Below are positions 15,784 through 26,881 of a DNA stretch of 64,000 nt, one piece after another (positions within the stretch are counted from its first letter, which is position 1; every line of letters begins with the position of its first letter). Under the pieces are notes generated by a model. That model ran no database searches. It saw nothing but the letters and a program-made list of their open reading frames with translations, and was not told the origin of the DNA. The translations under genes and the position numbers were made by a program. Origin of the DNA: VRUE01 sp963699215 (GTDB lineage Bacteria; Actinomycetota; Thermoleophilia; Solirubrobacterales; 70-9); contig OY969422.1 in the NCBI GenBank assembly GCA_963699215.1, positions 1,178,001 through 1,242,000 of the forward strand, in the 5' to 3' direction.

Positions 15784-15813
15784 AAACGGCCGGGGCGGTT
15801 GCCCCGGCCGTTT
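15784..15813. terminator. Bidirectional intrinsic terminator between rpoC and a convergent gene
   Basis: A perfect 13-bp stem AAACGGCCGGGGC / GCCCCGGCCGTTT with a GGTT tetraloop. The A/T ends supply short T runs on both strands. It lies between rpoC (+) and the secreted protein gene (-, ending at 15832), so it can end both transcripts. Confidence 0.85.
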
Positions 15814-15831
15814 GCTTGCTTTGGTGAGTGA

Positions 15832-16518
15832 CTAGGCGAGGCAGACGGCGTAGACGGTGATCGAGTGGTTCGCGCCGGTTTTGTTGGAGGCGGCGTAGAA
15901 CCAGCCGTTGCCGCTGGGGGCGTTGGTGACCATCTCGACGCCGAAGGCGCTGGGGGCGCCGCCGCCGCTGATCATCTGCTCGCCCGGCAGGCAATCGACC
16001 GAGATGGTGCCGTTCGCGTTGGCCGCGATCGGCTCGGATTTGGTCCGCACGACGGTCCCACCCAGCTCGCTGGCGGCGACCGAGTTCGCGCCCAGGTCGT
16101 TCTGGGTCAGCGACTGGTCGGCCACCTCGGAGCTGCCGACCGAGTTCGGCGCCAGGTCACCCGCGGTGAGCGAGTCCGGAGCCACCTCGGTCGTGGTGAC
16201 CGCGTTGTCGGCGATCTCCTCCGCTTTGACCGCGTCTTTTGCGATCTCGTCGGAGTTGACGGCATCTTTGGCGATCTCATCGCTGCCGACCGAGTCGGTG
16301 GCGAGGTCGACGGCGGTCACAGCGGCGTCTGCGATTTTGAGCGACTGGACCGCGTTGTCGCGCAGGTCGACCGTACGGACCGTGCCGTTGACGATCTGAG
16401 CTGAACGGACGGCGAGCTTCGGTGCCGCAACGGCGGTGCCGACGAGGGCGAAGCACAGCGCTACGCAGCTGATCACGAGGGCGGGGGAGGGGCGGAACTT
16501 GCGGGTCTTGGTGGTCAT
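15832..16518 (-). CDS. Secreted protein with ~10-residue (S)V-x-S/T-x-EIA/DLA repeats
   Basis: 228 residues. An N-terminal signal sequence (positive start, then LVISCVALCFALVGTAVAA) targets it for export. Residues ~38-150 are imperfect decapeptide repeats such as DSVGSDEIAKDAV, NSDEIAKDAV, KAEEIADNAV: small residues, Val/Ile/Leu at fixed spacing and Asp/Glu-Ile/Leu-Ala steps. This suggests a beta-solenoid or trimeric stalk. The last ~75 residues form a separate domain with two Cys (VDCLPGEQM and VYAVCLA) that may form a disulphide. Related repeat proteins occur in Solirubrobacterales, but no function is established. AAAGGAG precedes the ATG. A surface adhesin or fibre is a guess. Confidence 0.85.
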   Translation of the reverse strand: MTTKTRKFRPSPALVISCVALCFALVGTAVAAPKLAVRSAQIVNGTVRTVDLRDNAVQSLKIADAAVTAVDLATDSVGSDEIAKDAVNSDEIAKDAVKAEEIADNAVTTTEVAPDSLTAGDLAPNSVGSSEVADQSLTQNDLGANSVAASELGGTVVRTKSEPIAANANGTISVDCLPGEQMISGGGAPSAFGVEMVTNAPSGNGWFYAASNKTGANHSITVYAVCLA

Positions 16519-16588
16519 CGGGGGACTCCTTTCGTTTGGTTTGATTCCCGATGAGCCAAGCTTCGGCCGGATTTGGCTTTGTAACTAC

Positions 16589-16629
16589 GGGCCCCAGGGG
16601 TGAACTCCCTCACCCCTCTGCCTGGGGCC
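16589..16629. repeat. Nested hairpin in the divergent intergenic region
   Basis: GGCCCCAGG pairs with CCTGGGGCC, and inside it GGGGTGA pairs with TCACCCC. The 3' arm shares bases with the next, larger palindrome (16625-16699), so the two structures are mutually exclusive in RNA. Confidence 0.6.
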
Positions 16630-16699
16630 GGGGTCCCCGTCCGACGGAACTTGTGAGCGACCGAAGGGAGCGGGTTCCGACGGACGGGGACCCCGGCCC
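16625..16699. repeat. 26-bp inverted repeat (large palindrome)
   Basis: The arms 16625-16650 and 16674-16699 are complementary at 25 of 26 bases, separated by a 23-bp loop containing GAGCGACCGAAGGGAGCGG. It lies between the divergent secreted-protein gene and the flavin monooxygenase gene, ending 19 bp before the latter's GTG. It may be a REP-type element, a cruciform or regulatory site, or an attenuator. No second copy was seen in this window. Confidence 0.8.
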
Positions 16700-16717
16700 T
16701 CACGGTAGATTGGCCGG

Positions 16718-18043
16718 GTGGCCAAATCCCAGAAGGTCTGCATAGTCGGCGCGGGGTCATCCGGCCTCACCGCTTGCCAGGTTCTGGCGGCTCGGGGGAT
16801 CCCGTTCGACTGCTTCGAGAAGGGGTCGACGATCGGCGGGAACTGGCGCTATGAGAACGACAACGGGACTTCGTCCGCTTACAAGTCGCTGCACATCAAC
16901 AGCGCCCGCAAGCTCATGTCCTACAAGGCGTTCCCGATGCCCGAGGACTACCCCGACTACCCGAGCCACTGGCAGGTGGCAAAGTACTTCGACGATTACG
17001 CCGAGCGCTTCGGGCTGACCGAGAGGATCGCCTTCAACACCGAGGTGGTCGCCGCAGAGCCGGTCGATGGAGCGTGGGAGGTGACCATCGAGGACGCCGA
17101 CGGGAAGCGCCGGAGCGAGCGATACCGGGCGGTGCTGGTGGCGAACGGGCACCACTGGAAGCCGCGCTGGCCGGAACCGCCCTTCCCCGGTGTGGACGAG
17201 TTCGCCGGCGAGCAGATGCACGTCCACCACTACCGCGAGCCCGACGTGCTCGAGGGCAAGCGGGTGCTGGTGCTGGGAATCGGCAACTCCGCCGTCGACG
17301 TCGCGGTCGAGTCCTCGCGGATCGCCGAGAAGACCTTCCTGGCGATGCGGCGCGGCGCCTACGTCCTGCCGAAGTTCCTCGGCGGCAAACCGATCGACGA
17401 ATCCGCCCCGCCGATCATGAGCAGGCTGCCACTGTCAGTGCAGCGCTTCTTCTTCAACCGGTTGCTGAAGGTGACGGTCGGCGAGATGACTGACTACGGC
17501 CTGCCGAAGCCCGACCACAAGCTGCTCGAGGCGCACCCCACCGTCTCCTCGGAGCTGCTGCCGCGGCTCGGCCATGGCGATATCGAGGCCAAGCCCAACA
17601 TCGATCGCTTCAGCGGCGGCCGCAACGTCCGCTTTGCCGACGGCAGCGAGGAGGAGATCGACCTCGTCGTCTACTGCACCGGCTACGAGATCGAGTTCCC
17701 CTTCTTGGGGGAGAAGGTCTTTGCCGCTGTCGACAACCGGATGCCCCTCTACCGGCGCGTCGTCCCCCCGGACAATCCCAGCCTCTACTTCATCGGCTTC
17801 GTCCAGCCCCTGGGCCCGCTCATGCCGATCGCCGAGGCCCAGTCGGAATGGATCGCAGATCTGCTGAACGGTCGGGCCGCGCTCCCATCGGCTTCGGAGA
17901 TGCGGGGCGAGATCTCTGACTACGAACGCTGGCTGGGGAAGCGCTTCGTAGCCTCGAAGCGCCACACGATCGAGGTCGACTTCCACCCCTATCTACGCAC
18001 GATCGGGCGCGAGCGCAAGCGCCGTTCCGCGCAGCCGGTTTGA
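16718..18043 (+). CDS. Flavin-containing monooxygenase (FMO / BVMO-like)
   Basis: 441 residues. The N-terminal FAD motif is GAGSSGLTACQVLAARG (~8-24), followed by the GGNW segment. The FMO fingerprint region reads FAGEQMHVHHYREPD, close to FxGxxxHxxxY. A second nucleotide motif LGIGNSAVD (~185) binds NADPH, and the VVYCTGYEIEFPF signature is typical of FMOs. It oxidises heteroatoms or ketones with NADPH and O2; the substrate is unknown. It starts with GTG just after a large palindrome. Its 3' end overlaps the end of the convergent small membrane protein gene by 55 bp. Confidence 0.88.
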   Translation: MAKSQKVCIVGAGSSGLTACQVLAARGIPFDCFEKGSTIGGNWRYENDNGTSSAYKSLHINSARKLMSYKAFPMPEDYPDYPSHWQVAKYFDDYAERFGLTERIAFNTEVVAAEPVDGAWEVTIEDADGKRRSERYRAVLVANGHHWKPRWPEPPFPGVDEFAGEQMHVHHYREPDVLEGKRVLVLGIGNSAVDVAVESSRIAEKTFLAMRRGAYVLPKFLGGKPIDESAPPIMSRLPLSVQRFFFNRLLKVTVGEMTDYGLPKPDHKLLEAHPTVSSELLPRLGHGDIEAKPNIDRFSGGRNVRFADGSEEEIDLVVYCTGYEIEFPFLGEKVFAAVDNRMPLYRRVVPPDNPSLYFIGFVQPLGPLMPIAEAQSEWIADLLNGRAALPSASEMRGEISDYERWLGKRFVASKRHTIEVDFHPYLRTIGRERKRRSAQPV

Positions 18044-18231
18044 GCCGGGCCGTGCTGGGGCCCGCGGGGGCGCACCGGCAGGGGGCGCCAGCGGCCGAAG
18101 TCCTCGCCTGAGTCCTCGCTGGCATCTTCGGCCTCGGGTGCTTTGCTCGCCCACCAGACGAGCCAGAGCGCGCCGAAGACCGGGATCTTCAGCACCACGA
18201 GCAGGAAGAAGATTGGCCAGAACCCCTCCAT
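17989..18231 (-). CDS. Small single-pass membrane protein
   Basis: 80 residues from the internal ATG at 18231 (an ATG at 18252 would add 7). One hydrophobic helix follows the start (WPIFFLLVVLKIPVFGALWLVWW in part), then an acidic stretch (EAEDASEDSGED) and an Arg/Pro-rich tail. Compact proteins of this type occur in related actinobacteria without known function. It lies downstream of the HAD gene on the same strand (39 bp) and its end runs into the monooxygenase gene on the other strand, so its true C terminus is uncertain. Confidence 0.55.
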   Translation of the reverse strand: MEGFWPIFFLLVVLKIPVFGALWLVWWASKAPEAEDASEDSGEDFGRWRPLPVRPRGPQHGPAQTGCAERRLRSRPIVRR

Positions 18232-18270
18232 TGGGCCAGTGTAGACGCCCAACCCCCGCCCTGGGGCGGT

Positions 18271-18747
18271 TCAGAGGCCGCCGGCCCAGGCAGTCAGCGC
18301 TTCGACCTGGACCTCCTCGAGGCCGAGGTGGGACTCGGTCGGGACCAGCAGGGTCGGCTCAGCTCGCTTCTGTGCCCACTCGTAGCAGCTCTCATCGAAG
18401 CTGTCGTCGATCCAGGCCAGCGGCCGCCCTTTGCCGTACTCGTCCAGCGGCCCCAGCTTCCAGTGCGCCGAGCCGAAGCGGGCGGCGCCGTCGAAGCTGA
18501 GGAAGGGCAGCTCCGGCACGCCCAGGATGTTGGGCAGGTAGTCGTTGGCTTTGTTCTCCCACCCCGTGGCCCAGACCAGGTCGTAGTGCTCGCCAAGCCG
18601 CTTCAGCCGCTCCCCGGCCACCAGGGAGATGCAGTGCACCATCCCATCGACCAGCTCGAACTTCGCTTCGGACTTGTCCGGCGGCTCGTCGAAGCCGAAG
18701 AGGGAGATGACGCCGTCGACGTCGACGGCGAGGATCGGCCGGCTCAT
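18271..18747 (-). CDS. HAD-superfamily protein
   Basis: 158 residues. Motif I is DVDGV (residues 8-12) with both catalytic Asp present; WATGWENKAND fits motif II; WIDDSFDE (~115) fits motif IV acidic residues. No cap domain is apparent, so it is a minimal HAD hydrolase, probably a phosphatase of unknown substrate. It is transcribed in the same direction as rpsL-rpsG, 13 bp after rpsG, and may be co-transcribed with them. Confidence 0.8.
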   Translation of the reverse strand: MSRPILAVDVDGVISLFGFDEPPDKSEAKFELVDGMVHCISLVAGERLKRLGEHYDLVWATGWENKANDYLPNILGVPELPFLSFDGAARFGSAHWKLGPLDEYGKGRPLAWIDDSFDESCYEWAQKRAEPTLLVPTESHLGLEEVQVEALTAWAGGL

Positions 18748-18760
18748 GGAGCCAGGCTAG

Positions 18761-19231
18761 CTACCAGCGATAGTGAGCGAACGCCTTGTTCGCCTGCGCC
18801 ATGCGGTAGATGTCGTCTTTCCGCTTCCAGGCCCCGCCCTGCTGCTGGATCGAGTCGAGGATTTCGCCCGCGAGCCGCTCCGACATCGAGTACTCGCGGC
18901 GGTTGCGCGCGAAGTCGACCAGCCAGCGGACCGCGAGGGTGCGGGCGCGGCGGGCGGGAACCTCGACCGGCACCTGGTAGGTGGCGCCGCCGACCCGGCG
19001 CGAGCGGACCTCGAGCACCGGGGTCAGCTGTTTGATCGCCGCCTCCAGGGTCTCGACCGGATCCTCGCTCGAGCGCTCGCCGACGATCGCCAGCGCGTCG
19101 TAGACGATCCGCTCGGCAAGGGACTTCTTGCCGTCGGTCATCACCTTGTTGATCGTCTGCTGGACGAGTCGGTTGCGGTACCGAGCGTCGGGCTCGACCG
19201 GCCGTATCTGTGCGGCGGAGCGGCGCGGCAC
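18761..19231 (-). CDS. rpsG: 30S ribosomal protein S7
   Basis: 156 residues, standard length. It begins with GTG (MPRRSAAQIR) and ends QANKAFAHYRW, both typical; the GGATYQVPVEV loop contacts 16S rRNA near the decoding centre. It lies 2 bp after rpsL. Both are on the minus strand, opposite to the flanking rpoBC and fusA-tuf, an uncommon arrangement for the str operon. Confidence 0.97.
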   Translation of the reverse strand: MPRRSAAQIRPVEPDARYRNRLVQQTINKVMTDGKKSLAERIVYDALAIVGERSSEDPVETLEAAIKQLTPVLEVRSRRVGGATYQVPVEVPARRARTLAVRWLVDFARNRREYSMSERLAGEILDSIQQQGGAWKRKDDIYRMAQANKAFAHYRW

Positions 19232-19233
19232 GC

Positions 19234-19629
19234 TTAGCTGGCCTTGACGCCGTAGAGAGAGCGGGCCTGCTTGCGGTCGGATACCCCGGCCGCGTCGAGG
19301 GTGCCGCGGACGACCTTGTAGCGGACGCCCGGCAGATCCTTGACCCGGCCGCCGCGAACCAGCACGACCGAGTGCTCCTGCAGGTTGTGGCCCTCGCCGG
19401 GGATGTAGGTCGTGACCTCCATCCCGTTGGTCAGCCGTACACGGGCGATCTTGCGCAGGGCGGAGTTCGGCTTCTTCGGCGTTACCGTGGCGACGCGGGT
19501 GCAGACACCGCGCCGTTGCGGCGCCGCGACCCTCTTCTTGCGCCCTTGCCCCGACTTGAGGCCCGGCGTCGTCGTCTTCTTCTTAGGACGCTTGCGGCCC
19601 TTGCGAATGAGTTGGTTCGTGTTCGGCAC
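19234..19629 (-). CDS. rpsL: 30S ribosomal protein S12
   Basis: 131 residues. The family N terminus (PNTNQLIRKGR) follows a GTG at 19629; the frame is open further upstream but nothing there resembles S12. TPKKPNSALRK and PGEGHNLQEHSVVLVRGGRVKDLPG are intact, with unmodified Lys at the classical streptomycin-resistance positions. It overlaps the 3' end of the upstream membrane-protein reading frame by ~148 bp. Confidence 0.95.
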   Translation of the reverse strand: MPNTNQLIRKGRKRPKKKTTTPGLKSGQGRKKRVAAPQRRGVCTRVATVTPKKPNSALRKIARVRLTNGMEVTTYIPGEGHNLQEHSVVLVRGGRVKDLPGVRYKVVRGTLDAAGVSDRKQARSLYGVKAS

Positions 19630-20582
19630 GGCCGCGCATGGTAGCGAGCCGCGGCCTTCGGGGCTGCAACGAGTAGCGCGCCGCCCAGCATCAGGCCGGC
19701 GGCAGCGGCGATCTGGGCGTAGAAGCCGTCGTAGAGAACCGCCTCTGCGCCGGTGAAGCGGACCGCCTCGGCGCTGGCGTCGAGCCCGGCGGGCAGGTCG
19801 ACGAGGAGGACGACGGCGAGGCTGAGCAGGCCGAGCGCGAAGACGACCCGCCCCAAGCCGAATCGCCGCTCGTTGCGCAGCGCGACGAGGGCGAGCGCGG
19901 CGGCGAGCAGCGCCACCGGGATCAGCAGGTAGGAGTGCGCCTCCCCCGCGGTCTCGGCTCCGGCGGTGGGCGGGCTCGCCGCGGGCAGCCCGGCGTATCC
20001 CGGCTGGCCGATCTCGACCGCGCGGTAGTCGACGAACTGGGCGGCGATCAGGCAGGCGGCGGCAGCGAGGATGGTCAGGCAGATCGCCCGCTGCGGGGTG
20101 AGCACGGCGCTGGCGCGGGTCGCCGCGCGCTGCGCCAGGGCGGCGAGGCGGAGCAGCCGGCGTTCCAGGGCGGAGAGCAGGCGGAAGAGACGCGCCGTGG
20201 CGGGTCGCAGCCAGCGGGCTGCCCAGCGTGCCGCGGGCGCGAGCGCGGCACGCCCGCGGCGCGCTGCCGTGGCAAGCCGGGGTGCGGCGCCGACCAGCAG
20301 CGCGTTGAGGCGCCGATCTGCCGCTCGCGTCCAAGTCGCGAGGCGAGGCGCCCCCACCAGCAGCGTGTTGAGGCGCCGGTCGGCCGCCCGCGTGAAGGCT
20401 TCCGCCCGAACGCGCGCGACCATCGCCCGGCGGCGCCCCGCTGCTATCATCGCGCGTCGCTCAGGCTTCTTTTTCGCAGTGCGTTTCGCCGGGCCCGCGA
20501 GGGCCTTTTTCATGCGCCGATCCCGGCTCTTGCGGGAAGGCCGCGACTTCGAAGGTCTAGATCTCTCTCGTCCCCACTTCAT
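19482..20582 (-). CDS. Hypothetical multi-pass membrane protein
   Basis: 366 residues as an open frame. The first ~155 residues are Arg/Ala-rich and include a 21-residue tandem repeat (TRAADRRLN[T/A]LLVGA). Residues ~165-310 contain four hydrophobic helices (e.g. AICLTILAAAACLIAAQFV, SYLLIPVALLAAALALVALR, VVFALGLLSLAVVLLVDLP) with a likely extracellular loop after the first. The last ~50 residues are Arg-rich and overlap rpsL in another frame, so the real end may be earlier or an indel may be present. The start is also uncertain; internal ATGs at ~20516 and ~20450 are possible. It sits just upstream of rpsL on the same strand and diverges from fusA. Function unknown. Confidence 0.55.
   Translation of the reverse strand: MKWGRERSRPSKSRPSRKSRDRRMKKALAGPAKRTAKKKPERRAMIAAGRRRAMVARVRAEAFTRAADRRLNTLLVGAPRLATWTRAADRRLNALLVGAAPRLATAARRGRAALAPAARWAARWLRPATARLFRLLSALERRLLRLAALAQRAATRASAVLTPQRAICLTILAAAACLIAAQFVDYRAVEIGQPGYAGLPAASPPTAGAETAGEAHSYLLIPVALLAAALALVALRNERRFGLGRVVFALGLLSLAVVLLVDLPAGLDASAEAVRFTGAEAVLYDGFYAQIAAAAGLMLGGALLVAAPKAAARYHARPCRTRTNSFARAASVLRRRRRRRASSRGKGARRGSRRRNGAVSAPASPR
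20277..20400. repeat. Tandem duplication inside the membrane protein gene
   Basis: Two ~63-bp copies (each containing ACCAGCAGCG[C/T]GTTGAGGCGCC) encode the duplicated ADRRLN[T/A]LLVGA segment. The two copies are similar enough to suggest recent duplication. Confidence 0.6.
20492..20510 (+). terminator. Possible attenuator ahead of fusA
   Basis: GGCCC-GCGA-GGGCC followed by TTTTT on the plus strand, ~97 bp before the fusA ATG. No plus-strand gene ends nearby, so it could attenuate fusA transcription. The same bases encode part of the minus-strand membrane protein, so it may be coincidental. Confidence 0.35.
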
Positions 20583-20606
20583 AAAGGCAACGCTTACCTT
20601 AAGACC

Positions 20607-22718
<2,112 letters not shown>

Positions 22719-22836
22719 ATCTGGCTATATTTCCCAGGTTCGCCCGCAGGCAGCAAGTTCCCGGCTGCCAGGCAGTTGCAACACTAAAACACCCAAGTCA
22801 GACAGAACCCGACTTCGAAAGGTAGAACGGAGAGCG

Positions 22837-24021
<1,185 letters not shown>

Positions 24022-24030
24022 CCCGAATCA

Positions 24031-24152
24031 GGGGGCGGGTTTCGCCCGCCCCTCGCCGCTCCAGCGGCGAGACAATTAAAAAGACATACGACCGGGGCGG
24101 CGCCCCATAACCAAGGGGCGGCGCCCCTTCCGCGCGGTAAGACGCGCGGGAA
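24031..24152 (+). promoter_or_regulatory. Structured leader between tuf and the S10 operon (four consecutive hairpins)
   Basis: Four potential hairpins in 122 bp: GGGGCGGG/CCCGCCCC (24032-24052), CTCGCCGCT/AGCGGCGAG (24052-24071), two identical 13-bp near-palindromes GGGGCGGCGCCCC (24094-24106 and 24115-24127), and CCGCGCG/CGCGCGG (24130-24149). None is followed by a T-tract. An AT-rich patch (ACAATTAAAAAGACATA, 24072-24088) separates pairs 2 and 3. The position is right for a tuf 3' processing site and/or an S10-operon regulatory leader; it does not resemble the enterobacterial L4-binding leader. Confidence 0.6.
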
Positions 24153-24173
24153 GGAATAAGAGAGAGACAAGCA

Positions 24174-24494
24174 GTGGCGACTATCGCGGCACAGAAAATC
24201 CGGATCCGACTGAAGGCGTACGACCACGACGCCATCGATCGGGCTGCCCGCGAGATCGTCGAGACGGCGGAGCGGACCGGCGCCACCGTCTCCGGCCCCG
24301 TCCCCCTGCCAACCGAGAAAAACGTCTACTGCGTGATCCGCTCACCCTTCAAGGACAAGGACTCGCGCGAGCATTTCGAGATCCGAACCCACAAGCGGCT
24401 GATCGACATCCTGCAGCCGTCGCCGAAAACCGTCGACTCGCTGCAGCGCCTCGATTCGCTGCCGGCCGGCGTCGACATCGAGATCCGCCTCTAG
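24174..24494 (+). CDS. rpsJ: 30S ribosomal protein S10
   Basis: 106 residues, GTG start. KIRIRLKAYDHDAID and the IRSPFKDKDSREHFEIRTHKR loop are standard. It also pairs with NusG in transcription-translation coupling. It is the first gene of a run to rplQ with gaps rarely above 40 bp. Confidence 0.97.
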   Translation: MATIAAQKIRIRLKAYDHDAIDRAAREIVETAERTGATVSGPVPLPTEKNVYCVIRSPFKDKDSREHFEIRTHKRLIDILQPSPKTVDSLQRLDSLPAGVDIEIRL

Positions 24495-24502
24495 GCACCG
24501 TG

Positions 24503-25132
24503 ATGGCTGCGATCCTCGGCAAGAAGCTCGGCATGACGCAGGTCTTCCGCGAGGACGGCACGGTCGTGCCGGTGACCGTGATCGAGGCCGGCCCCTGCAA
24601 GGTGACCGCCGTCCGCGAGGCCGAGCGCGACGGCTACGCGGCCGTGCAGCTCGCCTTTGGCGAGGTCGCCGAGCGCAAGCTGAGCAAGGCAGAGCTGGGC
24701 CACCTGAAGAAGGCCGGCGCGGCGCCGCTCCGCCACCTGGCCGAGTTCCGCGACGAGGATCTCGGCGCCGAGGAGGGCCCCAAGGTCGGCGACGACGTCA
24801 CCGTCGCCGCCTTCGAGGCCGGTCAGCGGGTCAAGGTCTCCGGGATCTCGATCGGCAAGGGCTTCCAGGGCGGGATCAAGCGCCACAACTTCAGCCGCGG
24901 TCCGGTCACCCACGGCTCCCACAACGTCAGGGCACCAGGCTCGATCGGCGCCAGCGCCTTCCCGGGCCGCGTCTTCAAAGGGCAGCGGATGCCCGGCCAG
25001 ATGGGCAACAAGCGGACGACCCAGCGCGGGCTCGAAGTCGCCGGGGTCGACGCCGAGCGCAACCTGCTGCTGCTCAAGGGCTCGGTTCCCGGCTCGCGCA
25101 ACGCGGTGCTGGAGGTGAGGACCGATGGCTAA
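24503..25132 (+). CDS. rplC: 50S ribosomal protein L3
   Basis: 209 residues from ATG at 24503 (an adjacent in-frame GTG at 24500 is an alternative). MAAILGKKLGMTQVF and the long central loop THGSHNVRAPGSIG that reaches the peptidyl-transferase centre are present. Its end overlaps rplD by 8 bp. Confidence 0.97.
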   Translation: MAAILGKKLGMTQVFREDGTVVPVTVIEAGPCKVTAVREAERDGYAAVQLAFGEVAERKLSKAELGHLKKAGAAPLRHLAEFRDEDLGAEEGPKVGDDVTVAAFEAGQRVKVSGISIGKGFQGGIKRHNFSRGPVTHGSHNVRAPGSIGASAFPGRVFKGQRMPGQMGNKRTTQRGLEVAGVDAERNLLLLKGSVPGSRNAVLEVRTDG

Positions 25133-25736
25133 AGCGGCGGTGCTCGGCAAGACGACCAAGGCGGACCTGCCGAAAGAGCTCTTCGCCGAGCCGTTCCACC
25201 ACTCGCTGGTGCACGAGACGGCGCGCGCCGACATGGCTTCCCGTCGCCGTGGCACCGCCTCGACGCTGACCCGCGGCGAGGTCGCCTTCACCACCGCCAA
25301 GGCCTGGCGCCAGAAGGGAACCGGCCGCGCCCGAGCCGGCACGCTCGGCGTCTCCAGCCGCTTCGGCGGTGGCGTCACCTTCGGGCCGAAGCCGCGCCAC
25401 TACACCGTCAAGGTCAACCGCAAAGCGCGCCGCAAGGCGATGCGGGCGGCGCTCTCGGTCCACGCGGAGCGCGGCAGCGTCGCCGTGCTCGACCCGTCCG
25501 GATTCGAGACTCCGTCGACCAAGGCCGCCGCCGAGGCGCTGGAGAAATGGGGCGCGAAGCGACCGACCCTCGTCGTGCTGGAGGCGGAGGAGACCGGCGC
25601 CCTGAAGAGCTTTCGCAATATCGCCCGGGTCGAGGTCGCCGAGGTCGGGGCGATCGGCGTCGCCGACGTGATCGGCGCCGCCTCGCTGGTGGTCTCCGAG
25701 AAGGCGCTGGAGAAGTTGCGGGAGAGGTTGGTCTGA
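25125..25736 (+). CDS. rplD: 50S ribosomal protein L4
   Basis: 203 residues. It contains the exit-tunnel loop (WRQKGTGRARAGTLGVSSRFGGG, macrolide-contact region) and a typical C-terminal globular domain. It overlaps rplC and shares one base of its stop with rplW. Confidence 0.96.
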   Translation: MAKAAVLGKTTKADLPKELFAEPFHHSLVHETARADMASRRRGTASTLTRGEVAFTTAKAWRQKGTGRARAGTLGVSSRFGGGVTFGPKPRHYTVKVNRKARRKAMRAALSVHAERGSVAVLDPSGFETPSTKAAAEALEKWGAKRPTLVVLEAEETGALKSFRNIARVEVAEVGAIGVADVIGAASLVVSEKALEKLRERLV

Positions 25737-26029
25737 TGGACGCTCGCCACATCCTCGTCCGCCCGGTGGTCTCGGAGAAGAGCTACGCGCTGATCGCCGA
25801 GGGCAAGTACACCTTCAGGGTCAACGACCGCGCCCACAAGACCCAGATCGCCGCCGCCGTCGAAGAGATCTTCGGCGTCGGTGTGGCGCAGGTGCGCACC
25901 TCCAAGGTGCGGCCGAAGCCGAAGCGGCGCGGCCTGCAGAAAGGCCGGACCCGCGGTTGGAAGAAGGCGATCGTCCAGCTCGCGCCCGGCGAGCGAATCG
26001 AGCTGTTCGAAGGCGCAGAGACCGCTTAG
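25736..26029 (+). CDS. rplW: 50S ribosomal protein L23
   Basis: 97 residues from ATG at 25736, overlapping the rplD stop by one base. ILVRPVVSEKSYALI and YTFRVNDRAHKTQIAAAVE are the family signature. L23 forms the exit-tunnel docking site for trigger factor and SRP. Confidence 0.96.
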   Translation: MDARHILVRPVVSEKSYALIAEGKYTFRVNDRAHKTQIAAAVEEIFGVGVAQVRTSKVRPKPKRRGLQKGRTRGWKKAIVQLAPGERIELFEGAETA

Positions 26030-26036
26030 GAGAACC

Positions 26037-26879
26037 ATGGCCAACCGCAAAACCAAACCGACCAGCCCTGGGCGCCGCTTCGCCACCTACCCGCTGCGCG
26101 AGCAGCTGACGGCCTCCGAGCCGGAGGCGAAGCTCACCGAAGGGCTGCGCAAGACCGGCGGCCGCAACGCCAACGGCCGCGTCACCGCCCGCCACCGCGG
26201 CGGCGGCGCCAAGCGCCGCTACCGCAAGATCGACTTCAAGCGCCGCAAGGACGGCGTCCCGGCCAAGGTGGCCAGCATCGAGTACGACCCGAACCGCAGC
26301 TGCTACATTGCGCTGCTGCACTACGCCGACGGCGAGAAGAGCTACATCCTCGCCCCGGCGGGGCTGGCACCGGGCGACACGGTTCAGTCGGGCGAGGGCG
26401 CGGACATCAAACCGGGCCACGCGCTGACCCTGGGCGAGATGCCGACCGGCACGATCGTCCACAACGTCGAGCTGACCGCGGGTCAGGGCGGCAAGATGGG
26501 GCGCGCCGCCGGCACCGCGATCCAGCTGGTGGCGAAGGAGGGCGAGATGGTGACCCTGCGCCTGCCCTCGACCGAGATGCGGATGGTCCGCGCCGAGTGC
26601 CGCGCCACGGTCGGCCAGCTCTCCAACGCCGAGCACCAGAACGTGAAGATCGGCAAGGCCGGCCGCAACCGGCACAAGGGCAAGCGGCCGCAGACGCGGG
26701 GAGTGGCGATGAACCCGGTCGACCACCCGCACGGCGGCGGCGAGGCCCACCACACGCCGGGCGGGCACCCGGTCACCCCGTGGGGCAAGCCGACGCTCGG
26801 CTACCGCACCCGCAAGAAGGGCAAGCAGTCCGATCGCTACATCGTGCGCGGCCGGCGCCGCGGGAAGAAGAAGCGCTAG
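26037..26879 (+). CDS. rplB: 50S ribosomal protein L2
   Basis: 280 residues. GRNANGRVTARHRGGGAKR, AGRNRHKGKRPQTRGVAMNP and the essential His in MNPVDHPHGGGE are present. It binds 23S rRNA and supports peptidyl-transferase activity. AGGAG lies just before the ATG. Confidence 0.97.
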   Translation: MANRKTKPTSPGRRFATYPLREQLTASEPEAKLTEGLRKTGGRNANGRVTARHRGGGAKRRYRKIDFKRRKDGVPAKVASIEYDPNRSCYIALLHYADGEKSYILAPAGLAPGDTVQSGEGADIKPGHALTLGEMPTGTIVHNVELTAGQGGKMGRAAGTAIQLVAKEGEMVTLRLPSTEMRMVRAECRATVGQLSNAEHQNVKIGKAGRNRHKGKRPQTRGVAMNPVDHPHGGGEAHHTPGGHPVTPWGKPTLGYRTRKKGKQSDRYIVRGRRRGKKKR

Positions 26880-26881
26880 CG

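Noticed and set aside
16551..16770. Three short frames in the divergent intergenic region
   Set aside because: They are translations of the palindromes on both strands (mirror-image peptides), with no family resemblance or ribosome binding site.
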